Below are positions 22,609 to 31,958 of a stretch of 64,000 bases of DNA, one piece after another. Below the pieces are notes generated by a model that was given only the letters and a program-made list of their open reading frames with translations, searched no databases and was not told where the DNA came from. The translations under genes were made by a program, and so were the position numbers. Position 1 is the first letter of the stretch, and each line of letters begins with the position of its first letter. The DNA comes from a virus, in the IMG/VR virus record IMGVR_UViG_3300043397_000067, positions 1-64,000 of that record. One strand, 5' to 3'.

Positions 22609-25600
22609 ATGAAAATAGCAGTAGACCTTTCCTCAGTCATCTGGAACTGCATGAATGCAGGTACAGACCCACAGCAATACAAGGTAGAGTACGAAGGCAA
22701 GAGCTTCACTGTACGCACTGCTGCACACGGTTACGAGTATGCCGTGAACTCTATCAAGTCTGTGCTAGACAAATACAACGCCTCTCCCCGTGACCTTATC
22801 ATCGTGATCGAGGGTGCCAACAGCAAGGCTCCACGCTTGATGATCGACAAGGATTACAAGTCCCAGCGCGGCAAGCGGTGCCCAGAGCAGTATCAAGAGT
22901 TTGGCCTGCTGCGTGACCGACTCGTGACCTTGTTTCGTAACCTTGGAGCCTTGGCCATCCAGCAAGACAACGTAGAAGGTGATGACGTTATTGCATGGCT
23001 AGCCAAAACCTACCCCGGCAAGCTAGTCATTAAGACTACTGATAACGACATGGCTGCGCTTAATAGCGACCGCGTTATCGTAGACATTGCAGGGGATGCT
23101 GCCGTCAATAAGTACGGAGACTTTCCTTTTGAGTACGTCACGCTTTACAAAGCGATGGTGGGGGATTCTAGCGATAACATTAAGGGTATCAAGGGCTTTG
23201 GTCCAGCAGCTTGGATTGACTTTGACCGTCAGTTCGGTGCCGCTGGCATGAAGGAGCTTACCCGACTTGCTGAGAAGGGTTCACTGGAAGAGCTGGCACT
23301 GGAAGCTACTCAAAATGATATGGTAGCGCGTATCTATGAAGGCGCAGAAGACTTTCTGCGTAGCTACCAGTGTGCCAAGATGCACCCGGAGTGGGTCAAT
23401 ACCTTGAGCAACCCCATAACATACCTTCCGGGACTTGTTCAGCCTACCTGTGATGACGAGCGACTGGCTAAGTACAAGGCACAGATGCGTCTTATCACTG
23501 CGGATAACTACGACGCTGCAGTCGCGTTCTTTAAGTCCAAGATTACAGAGACTGCATACTTCCCGATTGACCTTGAAACTTCTACACCGGAAGAAAGTGA
23601 CGACTGGCTTGCAGCCGCTGGCTCAGACAGAGTAGACGTTATCGCATCTAAGATCACTGGAGGCTCTGTTAGCTTTGGAGCCAACGGGCAATACGCTTAC
23701 TATATATCGGTGGACCACAAGGACACAAATAACGTCACCATGAAGCAGTTTGGTGACCTACTACGCTTGATACCTACAGATAAACTGTCAGTAGCGCACA
23801 ACGCTCAAGGCTTTGAGCTGCCAGTGCTGTTCATGGAGTTTGGTCAGGAGTGGGCTGATAATGGCTGGCGTGGGTTCTTTCCTAACCTAGTTGACTCTCG
23901 CATCGCCGCATCACACTGGGACGAGAACCAGTTCAGCTTTGGCTTGAAGACGCTGACCAAGAAGCTGTTTGGCTACGATCAGACTAGCTACGCCGAGGTT
24001 ACTGGTGGCCTCAAGATGAATCAGATACCGGCCACACAGGTACTTGCTTACGGCTGCGATGACGTATATACGTCGGGCGCTTTGTGGGACTTCTTCTCTT
24101 TCATCATGACTATCGAAGGTACACTCGATGCGTTCATAGAGATTGAGCAAAAGCCCATGTACCTGCAGGCGCTGTCTTACTGCCAAGGCATCAAACTTGA
24201 CATGCCGAAGCTGCAACAGCTATCAGCAGCAGACCAAGAGCTTGAGAAAGTGCAGCAAGTCGTTCTTGACAAGAGCCTTATCAAGCTGGGCTGGGAAGGC
24301 ACTGTATGCCCTACTTATGTAGAGCTTACACCTGCAAATGTAAAGGAAGCCGTACAGATCATCTCTGGCATTGAGCTTAAGACTGCAGTACGCACCATCA
24401 GCAAGTTATCTCAAATGGTTCGTGAGACTGGCAACGAGCAGTGTATTCTGCTAGCTAACCTCATTGACAGCAATGACGTTGTTGGCATTAATGCACTGGT
24501 AGCTACGCACTTCTCTGGCCACCCAGAGATGAACGTAGGTAGTCCAAAGCAGCTTAAGGAGTTACTGTACGACAAGCTTGGTATGCCGGTGCGCCTGCGT
24601 AACAAGCCTACGCAGGCTATGCGAGACAAAGGCATTCGAGAAGGTACACCCCGTACCGATGAAGACGCTGTTAAGATGGCCATCAAGATGGGAGATGTTC
24701 CAGAGGAGCATGTAGACGCCTTGAAGGCTCTCATGGAACTCAAGTTCATCAATACGCGCCGCTCGCTGTATTGGGATGCCTACCCTAAGCTGCTGCACTG
24801 GAAGACTGGCAGGCTACACCCAGAGCTGCGCCAAAGTGCTACAAACACACGGCGCTATGCTGGGTCTGCCCCCAACATCCAGCAGCAAGACTCTACTCCG
24901 GGCGGTGTACGCTCTACCTGCATACCACACAAGCGCAACGCTATTGTGGTATCACTAGATGAGTCTGCACAAGAGGTTAGGCAACTTGCTGACTACTGCC
25001 AAGACGCTAACTTGCTTACGTGTTACCTTGGCACCAAGGAGCAGCTACGTGACGTTCACTCTATCGTAGCGTGTAAGATCGCAGGCTGCACATACGAGGA
25101 GTTCCGTGCCCGGCTCAAGTCCGGTGATGAGCTATCTGCCAAACAGCGTCAAGCTGCTAAGATTACCTTGTTCGCTACGATCTACGGCGCTGCTGCACCT
25201 AAGATTGCAGAAGGCTTGGGTATCACGGAAGCAGAGGCTCAGGAGTACATCGACGCCATTTATGCACAGTTCCCTGATGTTAAGGCGTGGAAAGAGGCAT
25301 CGGAAGACCAAGCTCGTAGGCTTGGCTTCGTCGAGATTCACGGCGGCACTATTCGCCACCTTGCTTCGCTTGTCCTGTCAGATGACAAGTACACAGCAGC
25401 CAAGGCTATGCGCCAAGCAGGTAACGCCCGGATTCAAGGCGCTGGCGGCAACCAGATCAAGCGTATCATGTCACGCATCTGGGATAGCCGCTTGATTGAG
25501 GACTACGATTACCGCTGGTACTTCTCAGTACATGACGAGACTGTTCACAGCGTAGCCCGTGAACACGCAGTGCCTGTTATCAAGATACTGCACGGCTTTA

Positions 25601-25737
25601 TGACAGAGCAGTTCTTGAAGACCGTGCCAAGTGCGTCATCCATTGGTGTAGGCCGCAGCTTCGGTGAGCTGAATGAGCTTGGCGAAGTATTTGATGAAGA
25701 AGCTATAGCTAAGGCTGTAGAAGCCATCTTTCAATAA
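22609..25737 (+). CDS. polA: DNA polymerase I with 5' nuclease and proofreading domains
   Basis: From ATG 22609 the enzyme has 1042 residues and three domains. Residues 1-290 form a FEN-like 5' nuclease (Asp6; VEGDDVIA; KTTDNDM; GDSSDNIKGIKGFGP). Residues 315-500 are the DEDDy 3'-5' exonuclease: Asp321/Glu323 in DLET, AHNAQGFE in motif II where the usual Asp is Glu, and Tyr481/Asp485 in motif III. Residues 560-1042 are a family A polymerase: motif A LDESAQEVR (Asp784), motif B RQAAKITLFATIYG (Arg847, Lys851, Phe855, Tyr859), motif C VHDE (975-977). A single protein with all three activities is unusual in a phage. It is the replicative polymerase with the primase-helicase. Confidence 0.95.
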   Translation: MKIAVDLSSVIWNCMNAGTDPQQYKVEYEGKSFTVRTAAHGYEYAVNSIKSVLDKYNASPRDLIIVIEGANSKAPRLMIDKDYKSQRGKRCPEQYQEFGLLRDRLVTLFRNLGALAIQQDNVEGDDVIAWLAKTYPGKLVIKTTDNDMAALNSDRVIVDIAGDAAVNKYGDFPFEYVTLYKAMVGDSSDNIKGIKGFGPAAWIDFDRQFGAAGMKELTRLAEKGSLEELALEATQNDMVARIYEGAEDFLRSYQCAKMHPEWVNTLSNPITYLPGLVQPTCDDERLAKYKAQMRLITADNYDAAVAFFKSKITETAYFPIDLETSTPEESDDWLAAAGSDRVDVIASKITGGSVSFGANGQYAYYISVDHKDTNNVTMKQFGDLLRLIPTDKLSVAHNAQGFELPVLFMEFGQEWADNGWRGFFPNLVDSRIAASHWDENQFSFGLKTLTKKLFGYDQTSYAEVTGGLKMNQIPATQVLAYGCDDVYTSGALWDFFSFIMTIEGTLDAFIEIEQKPMYLQALSYCQGIKLDMPKLQQLSAADQELEKVQQVVLDKSLIKLGWEGTVCPTYVELTPANVKEAVQIISGIELKTAVRTISKLSQMVRETGNEQCILLANLIDSNDVVGINALVATHFSGHPEMNVGSPKQLKELLYDKLGMPVRLRNKPTQAMRDKGIREGTPRTDEDAVKMAIKMGDVPEEHVDALKALMELKFINTRRSLYWDAYPKLLHWKTGRLHPELRQSATNTRRYAGSAPNIQQQDSTPGGVRSTCIPHKRNAIVVSLDESAQEVRQLADYCQDANLLTCYLGTKEQLRDVHSIVACKIAGCTYEEFRARLKSGDELSAKQRQAAKITLFATIYGAAAPKIAEGLGITEAEAQEYIDAIYAQFPDVKAWKEASEDQARRLGFVEIHGGTIRHLASLVLSDDKYTAAKAMRQAGNARIQGAGGNQIKRIMSRIWDSRLIEDYDYRWYFSVHDETVHSVAREHAVPVIKILHGFMTEQFLKTVPSASSIGVGRSFGELNELGEVFDEEAIAKAVEAIFQ

Positions 25738-25745
25738 GGACCATA

Positions 25746-26591
25746 ATGCAAAACTACCACGAACTACTACAGACCGTACTTGATACGGGCGTCACGCAAG
25801 TCAACCGCACTGGCGTATCGGCCCGGTTCATTCCGGGCGCTATGCTGCGCTACGACTTGCAGAAGGGCTTCCCGGCCATAACCACCAAGCGGCTGGCTTT
25901 CGGGGCCGTCAAGGGCGAACTGATTGGCTTCCTGCACGGTTGCCAGTCAGCCGCCGACTTCCGGGCGCTGAACTGCAATATCTGGACGCAGAACGCCAAT
26001 GAGAACCAAGCGTGGCTAAACAACCCTAACCGCAAGGGCACAGACGACTTGGGGCGCATCTATGGGGCTATTTGGAGAGACTTCAACGGCATCGACCAAC
26101 TCAAGGAGGTAGTGAGTAAGATCATCAATACCCCCACAGATCGACGCATCATCATGTCAGCGTGGAAGCCTGACGAGTTTGACAAGATGGCGCTACCACC
26201 TTGCCATGTACTGTATCAGTTCCTTGTTGATACCGTACATAAGAGGCTACACTTATGCATGTATCAGAGGTCATGTGACTTATTCCTAGGCGTTCCCTTT
26301 AATATCGCCAGTTGTGCATTGCTGCTTTCACTCGTTGCAGAAGCAACAGGCTATACGGCGGGCTCCTTTACACATTTTCTCGCAGACGTTCATATTTACG
26401 AGAACCACGTTGAGCAAGTCAAGCTACAACTTTCAAGGCAACACCTTGAGCCACCAAAGCTGCGGCTTGCCATGACTAAAGGTGATGGACTTAAGGGCGC
26501 TATGGACGCTATTCTTGGTATGTCACCAGAGGACATTGTTCTGGTAGACTATAACTCACACGCTGCCATACCGGCACCAATGGCTGTATGA
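25746..26591 (+). CDS. thyA: Thymidylate synthase
   Basis: Converts dUMP to dTMP with methylene-THF. The 281 residues show the ThyA core: TDRRIIMSAW (phosphate-binding Arg), ALPPCHVLYQF with the nucleophile Cys, QRSCDLFLGVPFNIA, and a C-terminal AIPAPMAV end. The Asn of FNIA selects dUMP; dCMP hydroxymethylases have Asp there. A dUMP hydroxymethylase cannot be excluded by eye. SD AAGGA before ATG 25746; 4-base overlap with the nuclease gene. Confidence 0.93.
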   Translation: MQNYHELLQTVLDTGVTQVNRTGVSARFIPGAMLRYDLQKGFPAITTKRLAFGAVKGELIGFLHGCQSAADFRALNCNIWTQNANENQAWLNNPNRKGTDDLGRIYGAIWRDFNGIDQLKEVVSKIINTPTDRRIIMSAWKPDEFDKMALPPCHVLYQFLVDTVHKRLHLCMYQRSCDLFLGVPFNIASCALLLSLVAEATGYTAGSFTHFLADVHIYENHVEQVKLQLSRQHLEPPKLRLAMTKGDGLKGAMDAILGMSPEDIVLVDYNSHAAIPAPMAV

Positions 26592-27052
26592 GCCACGCCA
26601 ATAGAGGTAAAGAAGCGGAAAAACAGTTCCGCCTAGCCTGTGAAACCCTTGCCGTACAGCAGGGGTTTACCTATTGGCGAGTCCCTGATGCAAGGACTGC
26701 TATGGGCAACTCTGGCGGGGAAGGTCCGGGGGACTTTCTCGCTTGGAGCCGTATTACTACTCCAGCAGGCCTAGCAGACAGGTCCTACTCTATTGAAGTT
26801 AAAGAAGTCGAACATGAGTACAGGCTTCCAAAAGCAAATTTTAAGAATGACCAAAGAGCGCGTATGCGTATGCTTGAGCTGGCGGGGGTGGTATGCTACG
26901 TCGCAGTGCTGTTCAAACCGCTTAAGAAGTGGAGAGTAACTAGGCTCTCCTACTTTGACTCTGGTACAACTGGGTCATGGGACATGACAAATCTTGAATT
27001 AGTAGAAATCACAGACTGGATTAAAGTACTACATGCTAACTATTCTAAATGA
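26588..27052 (+). CDS. RecU/VRR-like nuclease (PD-(D/E)XK)
   Basis: The 154 residues read as a small PD-(D/E)XK nuclease: helix 1 with KEAEKQFRLACETLA, then PDAR, GPGDFLAW (active Asp), and SIEVKEVEH (Glu-X-Lys), followed by a Gln-containing helix (FKNDQRARMRMLELAG) as in Holliday-junction resolvases of the RecU type. A recombination or debranching role next to SbcCD fits. The family choice is uncertain. Confidence 0.68.
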   Translation: MSHANRGKEAEKQFRLACETLAVQQGFTYWRVPDARTAMGNSGGEGPGDFLAWSRITTPAGLADRSYSIEVKEVEHEYRLPKANFKNDQRARMRMLELAGVVCYVAVLFKPLKKWRVTRLSYFDSGTTGSWDMTNLELVEITDWIKVLHANYSK

Positions 27053-28055
27053 CGTACATGCTGGCGCTATACGCAGCGCCGGTACTACACCGTTCTCGCA
27101 GTTCGCGCTAAGAACGCACATCCTAAATAAGTTTGAGGAACTACTACCTGAGTCTGGCGACTTAATGATTCTTGGCGACCTATTTGACACCAATAACGTA
27201 CCGCTATGGGACGTTAGCAAGGTGCTGTTTATGTTGTCAAAGTGGGTGACAAATAGGCCCGGTAGCACGCTGTACCTAGTCAGAGGCAATCACGATATCA
27301 GCAAGACTTCAAACGTAATGTCTAGCTTTGACTTTCTAGGCACCATGCTTAAGGTTCACGATAACGTAATGGTTATTACAGAGCCAACAGCTATCAAGTA
27401 CGGCTACGTTATCCCCCACCTGATAAATCAGGACCTATTCGATCAGGCACTTGCCTCAGTGCCCAAGTGCGATAATCTATTCTTGCACTGCAACTACGAT
27501 AACAACTTTGCTGCTCAAAGCGACCAGTCCCTAAACCTTAGCGCGGAGCAAGCCAAAGTCTGCCTAGCAAGCAGAATCGTCATTGCACACGAACACCATG
27601 CAAGGTCACTGGGCAAGGTGGTTATTCCCGGAAACCAGATAGCAAGTTCAGTGTCTGACTGGTTATCTCCGGGTGACAAGCAGTACGCTACTATAAACGC
27701 CAGCAACGAGCTTGCACTTGTCAAGTGTGCGGATAGAAGTACAGAGTATGCTGAACTTGACTATACATCGGACTTTACCTCGTGTGATGCTAAGTTTATT
27801 CGCATAACTGGTACTGTAGCAGCAGATACGGCAAGCAAGCTAATTACTGCAGTATCCAAGTTTAGGCAAAGAAGTAGCGCGCTGGTCATTACATCAGCAG
27901 TAAAGACGTTATCGGAAGATGGCAGCGAAACATTTGAAGCTGCCTTGGAAGAGGCTAAGAACTTCTCTGTCATGGAAGCCCTTAAAGACTTCCTCACTCA
28001 AGACGAATACACAAAACTGGAGAAGCTTCATGCTAAACGAGCTAACACTAACTAA
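27033..28055 (+). CDS. sbcD: SbcD/Mre11-like nuclease (gp47-type)
   Basis: Calcineurin-like phosphoesterase with all metal motifs in 340 residues: LNDVHAG, LGDLFDTNN, VRGNHD, LHCNYD and AHEHHARS. With SbcC it forms a Mn-dependent end-processing complex; in T4 the equivalents gp46/47 drive recombination-dependent replication and host DNA degradation. It overlaps the resolvase-like gene by 20 bases and sbcC by 26 bases. Confidence 0.92.
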   Translation: MLTILNDVHAGAIRSAGTTPFSQFALRTHILNKFEELLPESGDLMILGDLFDTNNVPLWDVSKVLFMLSKWVTNRPGSTLYLVRGNHDISKTSNVMSSFDFLGTMLKVHDNVMVITEPTAIKYGYVIPHLINQDLFDQALASVPKCDNLFLHCNYDNNFAAQSDQSLNLSAEQAKVCLASRIVIAHEHHARSLGKVVIPGNQIASSVSDWLSPGDKQYATINASNELALVKCADRSTEYAELDYTSDFTSCDAKFIRITGTVAADTASKLITAVSKFRQRSSALVITSAVKTLSEDGSETFEAALEEAKNFSVMEALKDFLTQDEYTKLEKLHAKRANTN

Positions 28056-30081
28056 ATTTAGGCAGCATGAGTCTAAGGTAGTAAACTTTACATCGGGCCT
28101 TAACGTCATCCGTGGCGCTAACGAAGCAGGCAAGAGTACTATCTTTGAGGCTATCATGTACGCCTTCTACGGGGCACGGGGTCTGCGTGAGTCGTTGGAT
28201 GATGCCGTGACATGGGGTAACCCGGCGTCGCAACTCAGGGTTAAGTTAGTGTTCACTCACTTAGGCGTCAAGTTCACCATCACCCGGTCAAAGTCGGGCG
28301 CAGAGCTTGTCGGACCCGGAGTGACGGCCTCGGGCCAGTCTGAGGTCACCAACTTCGTCACGGCCTTGTTTGGTGCCCCGCTTGACGTTGCCAAGGCCAT
28401 CCTCATGGCGAAACAAGGCGGCTTGCAGGAATCCCTCGACGGCTCTAGTGTACGGATGATTGAGCAACTTGCTAATGTCCAACTGATAGACAAGCTCATT
28501 GAGTGGGTGCAGCTTGACTTGTCTACTGGAAACACTAGCTCGCTGGTCAAGCAACTACAAGACTACCGCGATATGGTAGCCCCAGTGTTAGATACCGCAG
28601 AAGCTGACGCTAAAGTATCTACACTAACTTCCCGAGTTGAGGCAGTTAAAGCAAACCTTGAGTTGGTAGAAGCTAAAATCGCTAACCTGCAGTGGGCACC
28701 ACCTGTGATAGCAGCTAGGGCGGACTATAACGCTAAGCGGGAAGCTTTGGATAGTACGCTTACGCGCCTGCAAACTACACTGCCGTCAGTACCAGAGCCG
28801 GTAGAAGATAACTCCAAGGAGTTAGAAGCAGCGGCTGCTGAACAGACTCGCAACAAGGAGCTTCAAGGCAACTACATGAAGTATGCAGCTTTCGTACAGC
28901 CTAAAGTCGATAGTAAATACACATCAAGAAGTGAGGCAGACGCTCACCGTGAGAAACTTCAAGAAGAAATTCGCGCTATTACGAAAGGGTTATCAGATAC
29001 TAGCACTAAGATAGCGGTAGAACTATCAAAGAAAATTACAGAAACAGCCTGCGGACTATGCGGTAAAGACTTATCACAGGTGCCAGAAGTTGTAGAGAAG
29101 AATAAGGTAATAGATAGCACCATCGCGGCCCTTAAGGTTAGTAAAGCTAGCTTAGAGGCAAATCTTAGCGCCTATAACCTGCAACTGAGCGGTTTGATAG
29201 AGTTGCTTAAAGCAGACTCTGCTGCTAGAAATACAGCAGCAGGTATCCCCCACCTTGAGGAATATCCCACCTTTCCTGCCACCTACGGATGGGCTGGCGG
29301 TATTCCAGTAGTAACTTACGTTGACTATGCAAAACAGTTAAAGGAGCTTACTACAAAGCTTGCACAAAGAGAAGCTGCTTTGCATCAGTATAACAAGGTT
29401 CAGACGGCTATAGAGGTTACTAGGGTCAACATATCAAGGTTGTACAACCCTGTGCAATCAGAAGTTGACATGGCTAATGAAGCATTTGCTGAGTTGACGT
29501 TAGCAGCTACACGTAAGAATGAATCTATTGACGAGCGTAGGCGGCTGGAATCTCAGCTTTCTGAGGCTAGGCACACCCTAGCGATTTTGGAGACGCGCCA
29601 TACGGAGCAGATGAAGGCTTTTACACAGGCTCAATCTCAGGCCTCGGTAGTAGAGTCTAGTATCAGGGAGATGACAGATAACAATCTCTTGATTAAGAAG
29701 CTGAGGGAAGCAAGGCCGTCAGTAACTAACCGCTTATGGAATACTGTACTTGGTACAGTAACCAGTTACTTCTCACAACTTCGTGGTGTTCATACAGTAG
29801 TAGGGCGTAAAGATGACTGCTTCACGCTTGACGGCAAGAAGCATACATCCTATAGTGGTTCTACCCAAGACTGCCTTGGCCTTGCCATTCGTGCTACCCT
29901 GCAAAAGACCTTCATGGCCGGCTGTGACTTCACCACGTATGACGAGCCTGCAAGTGGGTGTGACTTAGCGCGGGAAAGCGATATGCTAGCGATGCTATCG
30001 ACTTGTGGGTTTGAGCAGGTACTGCTCGTCACCCACAGCGACTTAGCAGACGCTTACGCTACTAACTTCATCCAGATATAG
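28030..30081 (+). CDS. sbcC: SbcC/Rad50-like ATPase (gp46-type)
   Basis: From ATG 28030 the product has 683 residues (the frame is open further up inside sbcD). Walker A GANEAGKST near the start, Q-loop MAKQGG, two long coiled-coil arms, the zinc-hook CGLC at about residue 340, signature SYSGSTQDCLGLA, Walker B TTYDEPASGCD and H-loop LLVTHSD. Shorter than E. coli SbcC, similar to T4 gp46. The stop lies in the arm of the 30080 terminator. Confidence 0.93.
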   Translation: MLNELTLTKFRQHESKVVNFTSGLNVIRGANEAGKSTIFEAIMYAFYGARGLRESLDDAVTWGNPASQLRVKLVFTHLGVKFTITRSKSGAELVGPGVTASGQSEVTNFVTALFGAPLDVAKAILMAKQGGLQESLDGSSVRMIEQLANVQLIDKLIEWVQLDLSTGNTSSLVKQLQDYRDMVAPVLDTAEADAKVSTLTSRVEAVKANLELVEAKIANLQWAPPVIAARADYNAKREALDSTLTRLQTTLPSVPEPVEDNSKELEAAAAEQTRNKELQGNYMKYAAFVQPKVDSKYTSRSEADAHREKLQEEIRAITKGLSDTSTKIAVELSKKITETACGLCGKDLSQVPEVVEKNKVIDSTIAALKVSKASLEANLSAYNLQLSGLIELLKADSAARNTAAGIPHLEEYPTFPATYGWAGGIPVVTYVDYAKQLKELTTKLAQREAALHQYNKVQTAIEVTRVNISRLYNPVQSEVDMANEAFAELTLAATRKNESIDERRRLESQLSEARHTLAILETRHTEQMKAFTQAQSQASVVESSIREMTDNNLLIKKLREARPSVTNRLWNTVLGTVTSYFSQLRGVHTVVGRKDDCFTLDGKKHTSYSGSTQDCLGLAIRATLQKTFMAGCDFTTYDEPASGCDLARESDMLAMLSTCGFEQVLLVTHSDLADAYATNFIQI

Positions 30082-30107
30082 TAAAGGGAGCCTAGGCTCC
30101 CTTTACT
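30080..30107. terminator. Bidirectional terminator at arm convergence
   Basis: A perfect 28-base palindrome (AGTAAAGGGAGCC with its complement, centre TA). Its left arm starts within the sbcC stop and its right arm reaches the holin stop. Short T-runs occur on both strands, so it can stop early rightward and late leftward transcripts. Confidence 0.75.
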
Positions 30108-30696
30108 ACTTAGGTTCAGCGGACTTTGGAGGTCGGGTCCCGAACCAGAAAAGGGATACTGTAGTCCAAACATATAAAATAGTAGAGACTATTTGTACAA
30201 CAATACCGGTTATCTGTTCAGGTGTAAATGAAATACCATGAACGTCCATCAGATTACGTGCCCACACAAACATGTAGGTCACAAGTACGCAAAGATACGC
30301 TGTCATCCCGGGGCGGATAAAGCCGCGCAGGAAGTCAACGAAACCCATCATCAAGGTCACAGCGCCACCCACAAAGCCGGGGCGGCTCTGGGCACCTTTA
30401 TCAAGGTAGGTAGCCTTGTCATTCTCAAGTGCAGCAATCAAGGACTTGGAGGCGGCTTCATCGCCTCGCGCCTCTGCATCAACCTCTGCCATACTGACTT
30501 CGGCAGCGTTACGAGAATCCGCTCTAGCAGACTCAAGCTTTGACAGCTCAAGCGTGTTCTGGTGGTTCAGCTTGATGATTTCAATATCTTGCTTCTTATG
30601 CTGCAAGTCAAAGTAGCGTTGCAGCAATACTCCGATAAGGCCAGTAGCCCCGCCAGAAAGAACACTTGTAAACAGTCCACCAATAATTTCTAGCAT
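30106..30696 (-). CDS. Holin-like membrane protein with cytosolic helix
   Basis: The 196 residues hold an N-terminal hydrophobic segment (IIGGLFTSVLSGGATGLIGVLL), a long charged helix (30-90) and two or three membrane helices (GGAVTLMMGFVDFLRGF, MTAYLCVLVTYMFVWARNL, ITGIVVQIVSTILYVWTTVSLFW). This layout occurs in phage 3-TM holins found beside endolysins. It is the last gene of the late arm, overlapping the endolysin gene by 7 bases. Confidence 0.7.
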   Translation of the reverse strand: MLEIIGGLFTSVLSGGATGLIGVLLQRYFDLQHKKQDIEIIKLNHQNTLELSKLESARADSRNAAEVSMAEVDAEARGDEAASKSLIAALENDKATYLDKGAQSRPGFVGGAVTLMMGFVDFLRGFIRPGMTAYLCVLVTYMFVWARNLMDVHGISFTPEQITGIVVQIVSTILYVWTTVSLFWFGTRPPKSAEPK

Positions 30697-31247
30697 AGTA
30701 TTAACGCCTTTGTGTATAGAGCTTGCCTATGTGCAATGCCGTTTGTGCCGCCGTTTATACGTTTAGTCAGTGTAACAAAATCTCCACTATCTGCAAACGT
30801 ATTGAGTTTCTTTAAGTTCCAAAATATAGCTGCCGATAATGCTGCATACTGCACAAGCGCTAGCTTCTCTGGTTCTGCGTGAAAGTCTGGGCAGTCTGGT
30901 ACTAACTTTCTCATTTCCCTTGTGGTAATGATATAGTTAGATTCTCCCGTAGTTTGTATCCAGCCACGGCCCATATATCTTTTACCTGAGCCGGGTGCTA
31001 TATTGCCAAGCTGCTTAGCAAGCTTACTTGGTGGCTCATACTTTAGCTGCTGCTGCGTAGGACCCCAAATCTCCTTAGTATATACTAGCATCCCGCTCTC
31101 ATGCCCCACCTGTGCAAGAAAGCAGGCTTTACGCTGTTGCGTAGTACACTTCGCAAGTAGCAAAGCCGCCTCCATAAATGGGGCGGCTTCCTTAGCTTTA
31201 GATAACCTCAGGTTATATAGCTGGACCAGGGTTTGTGTGAGGTTCAT
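30690..31247 (-). CDS. GH19 endolysin
   Basis: The 185-residue enzyme cleaves cell-wall glycan. GH19 signatures: AQVGHESGMLVYTKE with the catalytic Glu, YMGRGWIQTTGESNY, and KRINGGTNGI near the C-terminus. No signal peptide, so it needs a holin. It overlaps the coiled-coil membrane gene upstream by 35 bases. Confidence 0.88.
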   Translation of the reverse strand: MNLTQTLVQLYNLRLSKAKEAAPFMEAALLLAKCTTQQRKACFLAQVGHESGMLVYTKEIWGPTQQQLKYEPPSKLAKQLGNIAPGSGKRYMGRGWIQTTGESNYIITTREMRKLVPDCPDFHAEPEKLALVQYAALSAAIFWNLKKLNTFADSGDFVTLTKRINGGTNGIAHRQALYTKALILC

Positions 31248-31551
31248 TGGCTTGGTAGTCTTTTAACATAGTCTCAAGCTCATCTATCTTCTTGTTTGCC
31301 TTACGCAACTCACCCATAAGACCTACGTTCTGTTCGTGGAGTTCAGCTACCTGCTTTGACAAGCTCTGAACAAGCTCAGACTGGGCCTTGAGCTGTGCTG
31401 ATAAAGTAGCGCCAATAGAGGTTACGTCGGCTATGTCTACCTTACGTGAGTGGAGGTAGAGCGCAAATACTGCAAATACGAACCCAACGGTAAGGGTGAA
31501 CGCTGCGGGTTGACCCTTTAGGGCCTGAATCAGTAGCGTTATAGCTTCCAT
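31213..31551 (-). CDS. Inner-membrane coiled-coil protein (spanin or holin candidate)
   Basis: The 112 residues have one membrane helix (FTLTVGFVFAVFALYLH, about 18-35) and a long coiled coil (ATLSAQLKAQSELVQSLSKQ onwards to residue 100), the layout of an i-spanin. No o-spanin lipoprotein frame was found inside it. SD GAGGT before ATG 31551. Confidence 0.6.
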   Translation of the reverse strand: MEAITLLIQALKGQPAAFTLTVGFVFAVFALYLHSRKVDIADVTSIGATLSAQLKAQSELVQSLSKQVAELHEQNVGLMGELRKANKKIDELETMLKDYQANEPHTNPGPAI

Positions 31552-31913
31552 GTAAACCTCAACATGCTTACGTTTACGACAAAGGCGTACAAGTTAGTAA
31601 GCCCTAGAGTTAGTAAACCTATAGCTACATGGTCCGTAGAGAGACTACTAATGCCGACCCACACCCAAAAGCTACCGTTTACCCAGCACATTATAGTGCG
31701 AAGTAGCTCTTGTTTCGGGTACGCCAGTAGGCCAATTAACTGCAAAATCAGCAGAGAGGTAATGGCCCACTCCCAATATACGCAGGGTTTAGATGACTCC
31801 ATCAGAATAGGGGAACCAGACACCAATATAGTAATCAAAAGTAAGGCTAGAGCCATACAACTTGCAAGCTCTGCTACTCTGGTATCTTGTGGAAATAGGT
31901 TAAAAGATTTCAC
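31539..31913 (-). CDS. Four-helix membrane protein
   Basis: GTG 31913 has SD GGAGG. The 124 residues contain four hydrophobic helices (MALALLLITILVSGSPILM, YWEWAITSLLILQLIGLLAY, TIMCWVNGSFWVWVGISSL, VAIGLLTLGLTNLYAFVVNV). It may be the main holin or an antiholin. Overlaps the coiled-coil gene by 13 bases. Confidence 0.6.
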   Translation of the reverse strand: MKSFNLFPQDTRVAELASCMALALLLITILVSGSPILMESSKPCVYWEWAITSLLILQLIGLLAYPKQELLRTIMCWVNGSFWVWVGISSLSTDHVAIGLLTLGLTNLYAFVVNVSMLRFTWKL

Positions 31914-31958
31914 GATGCCTCCAAGCCTTCACTATATATCGCCAACATTAACGCTGAC

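Noticed and set aside
27919-28029. N-terminal extension of SbcC
   Set aside because: The open frame upstream lies inside sbcD; ATG 28030 starts right at the Rad50-like N-terminus.
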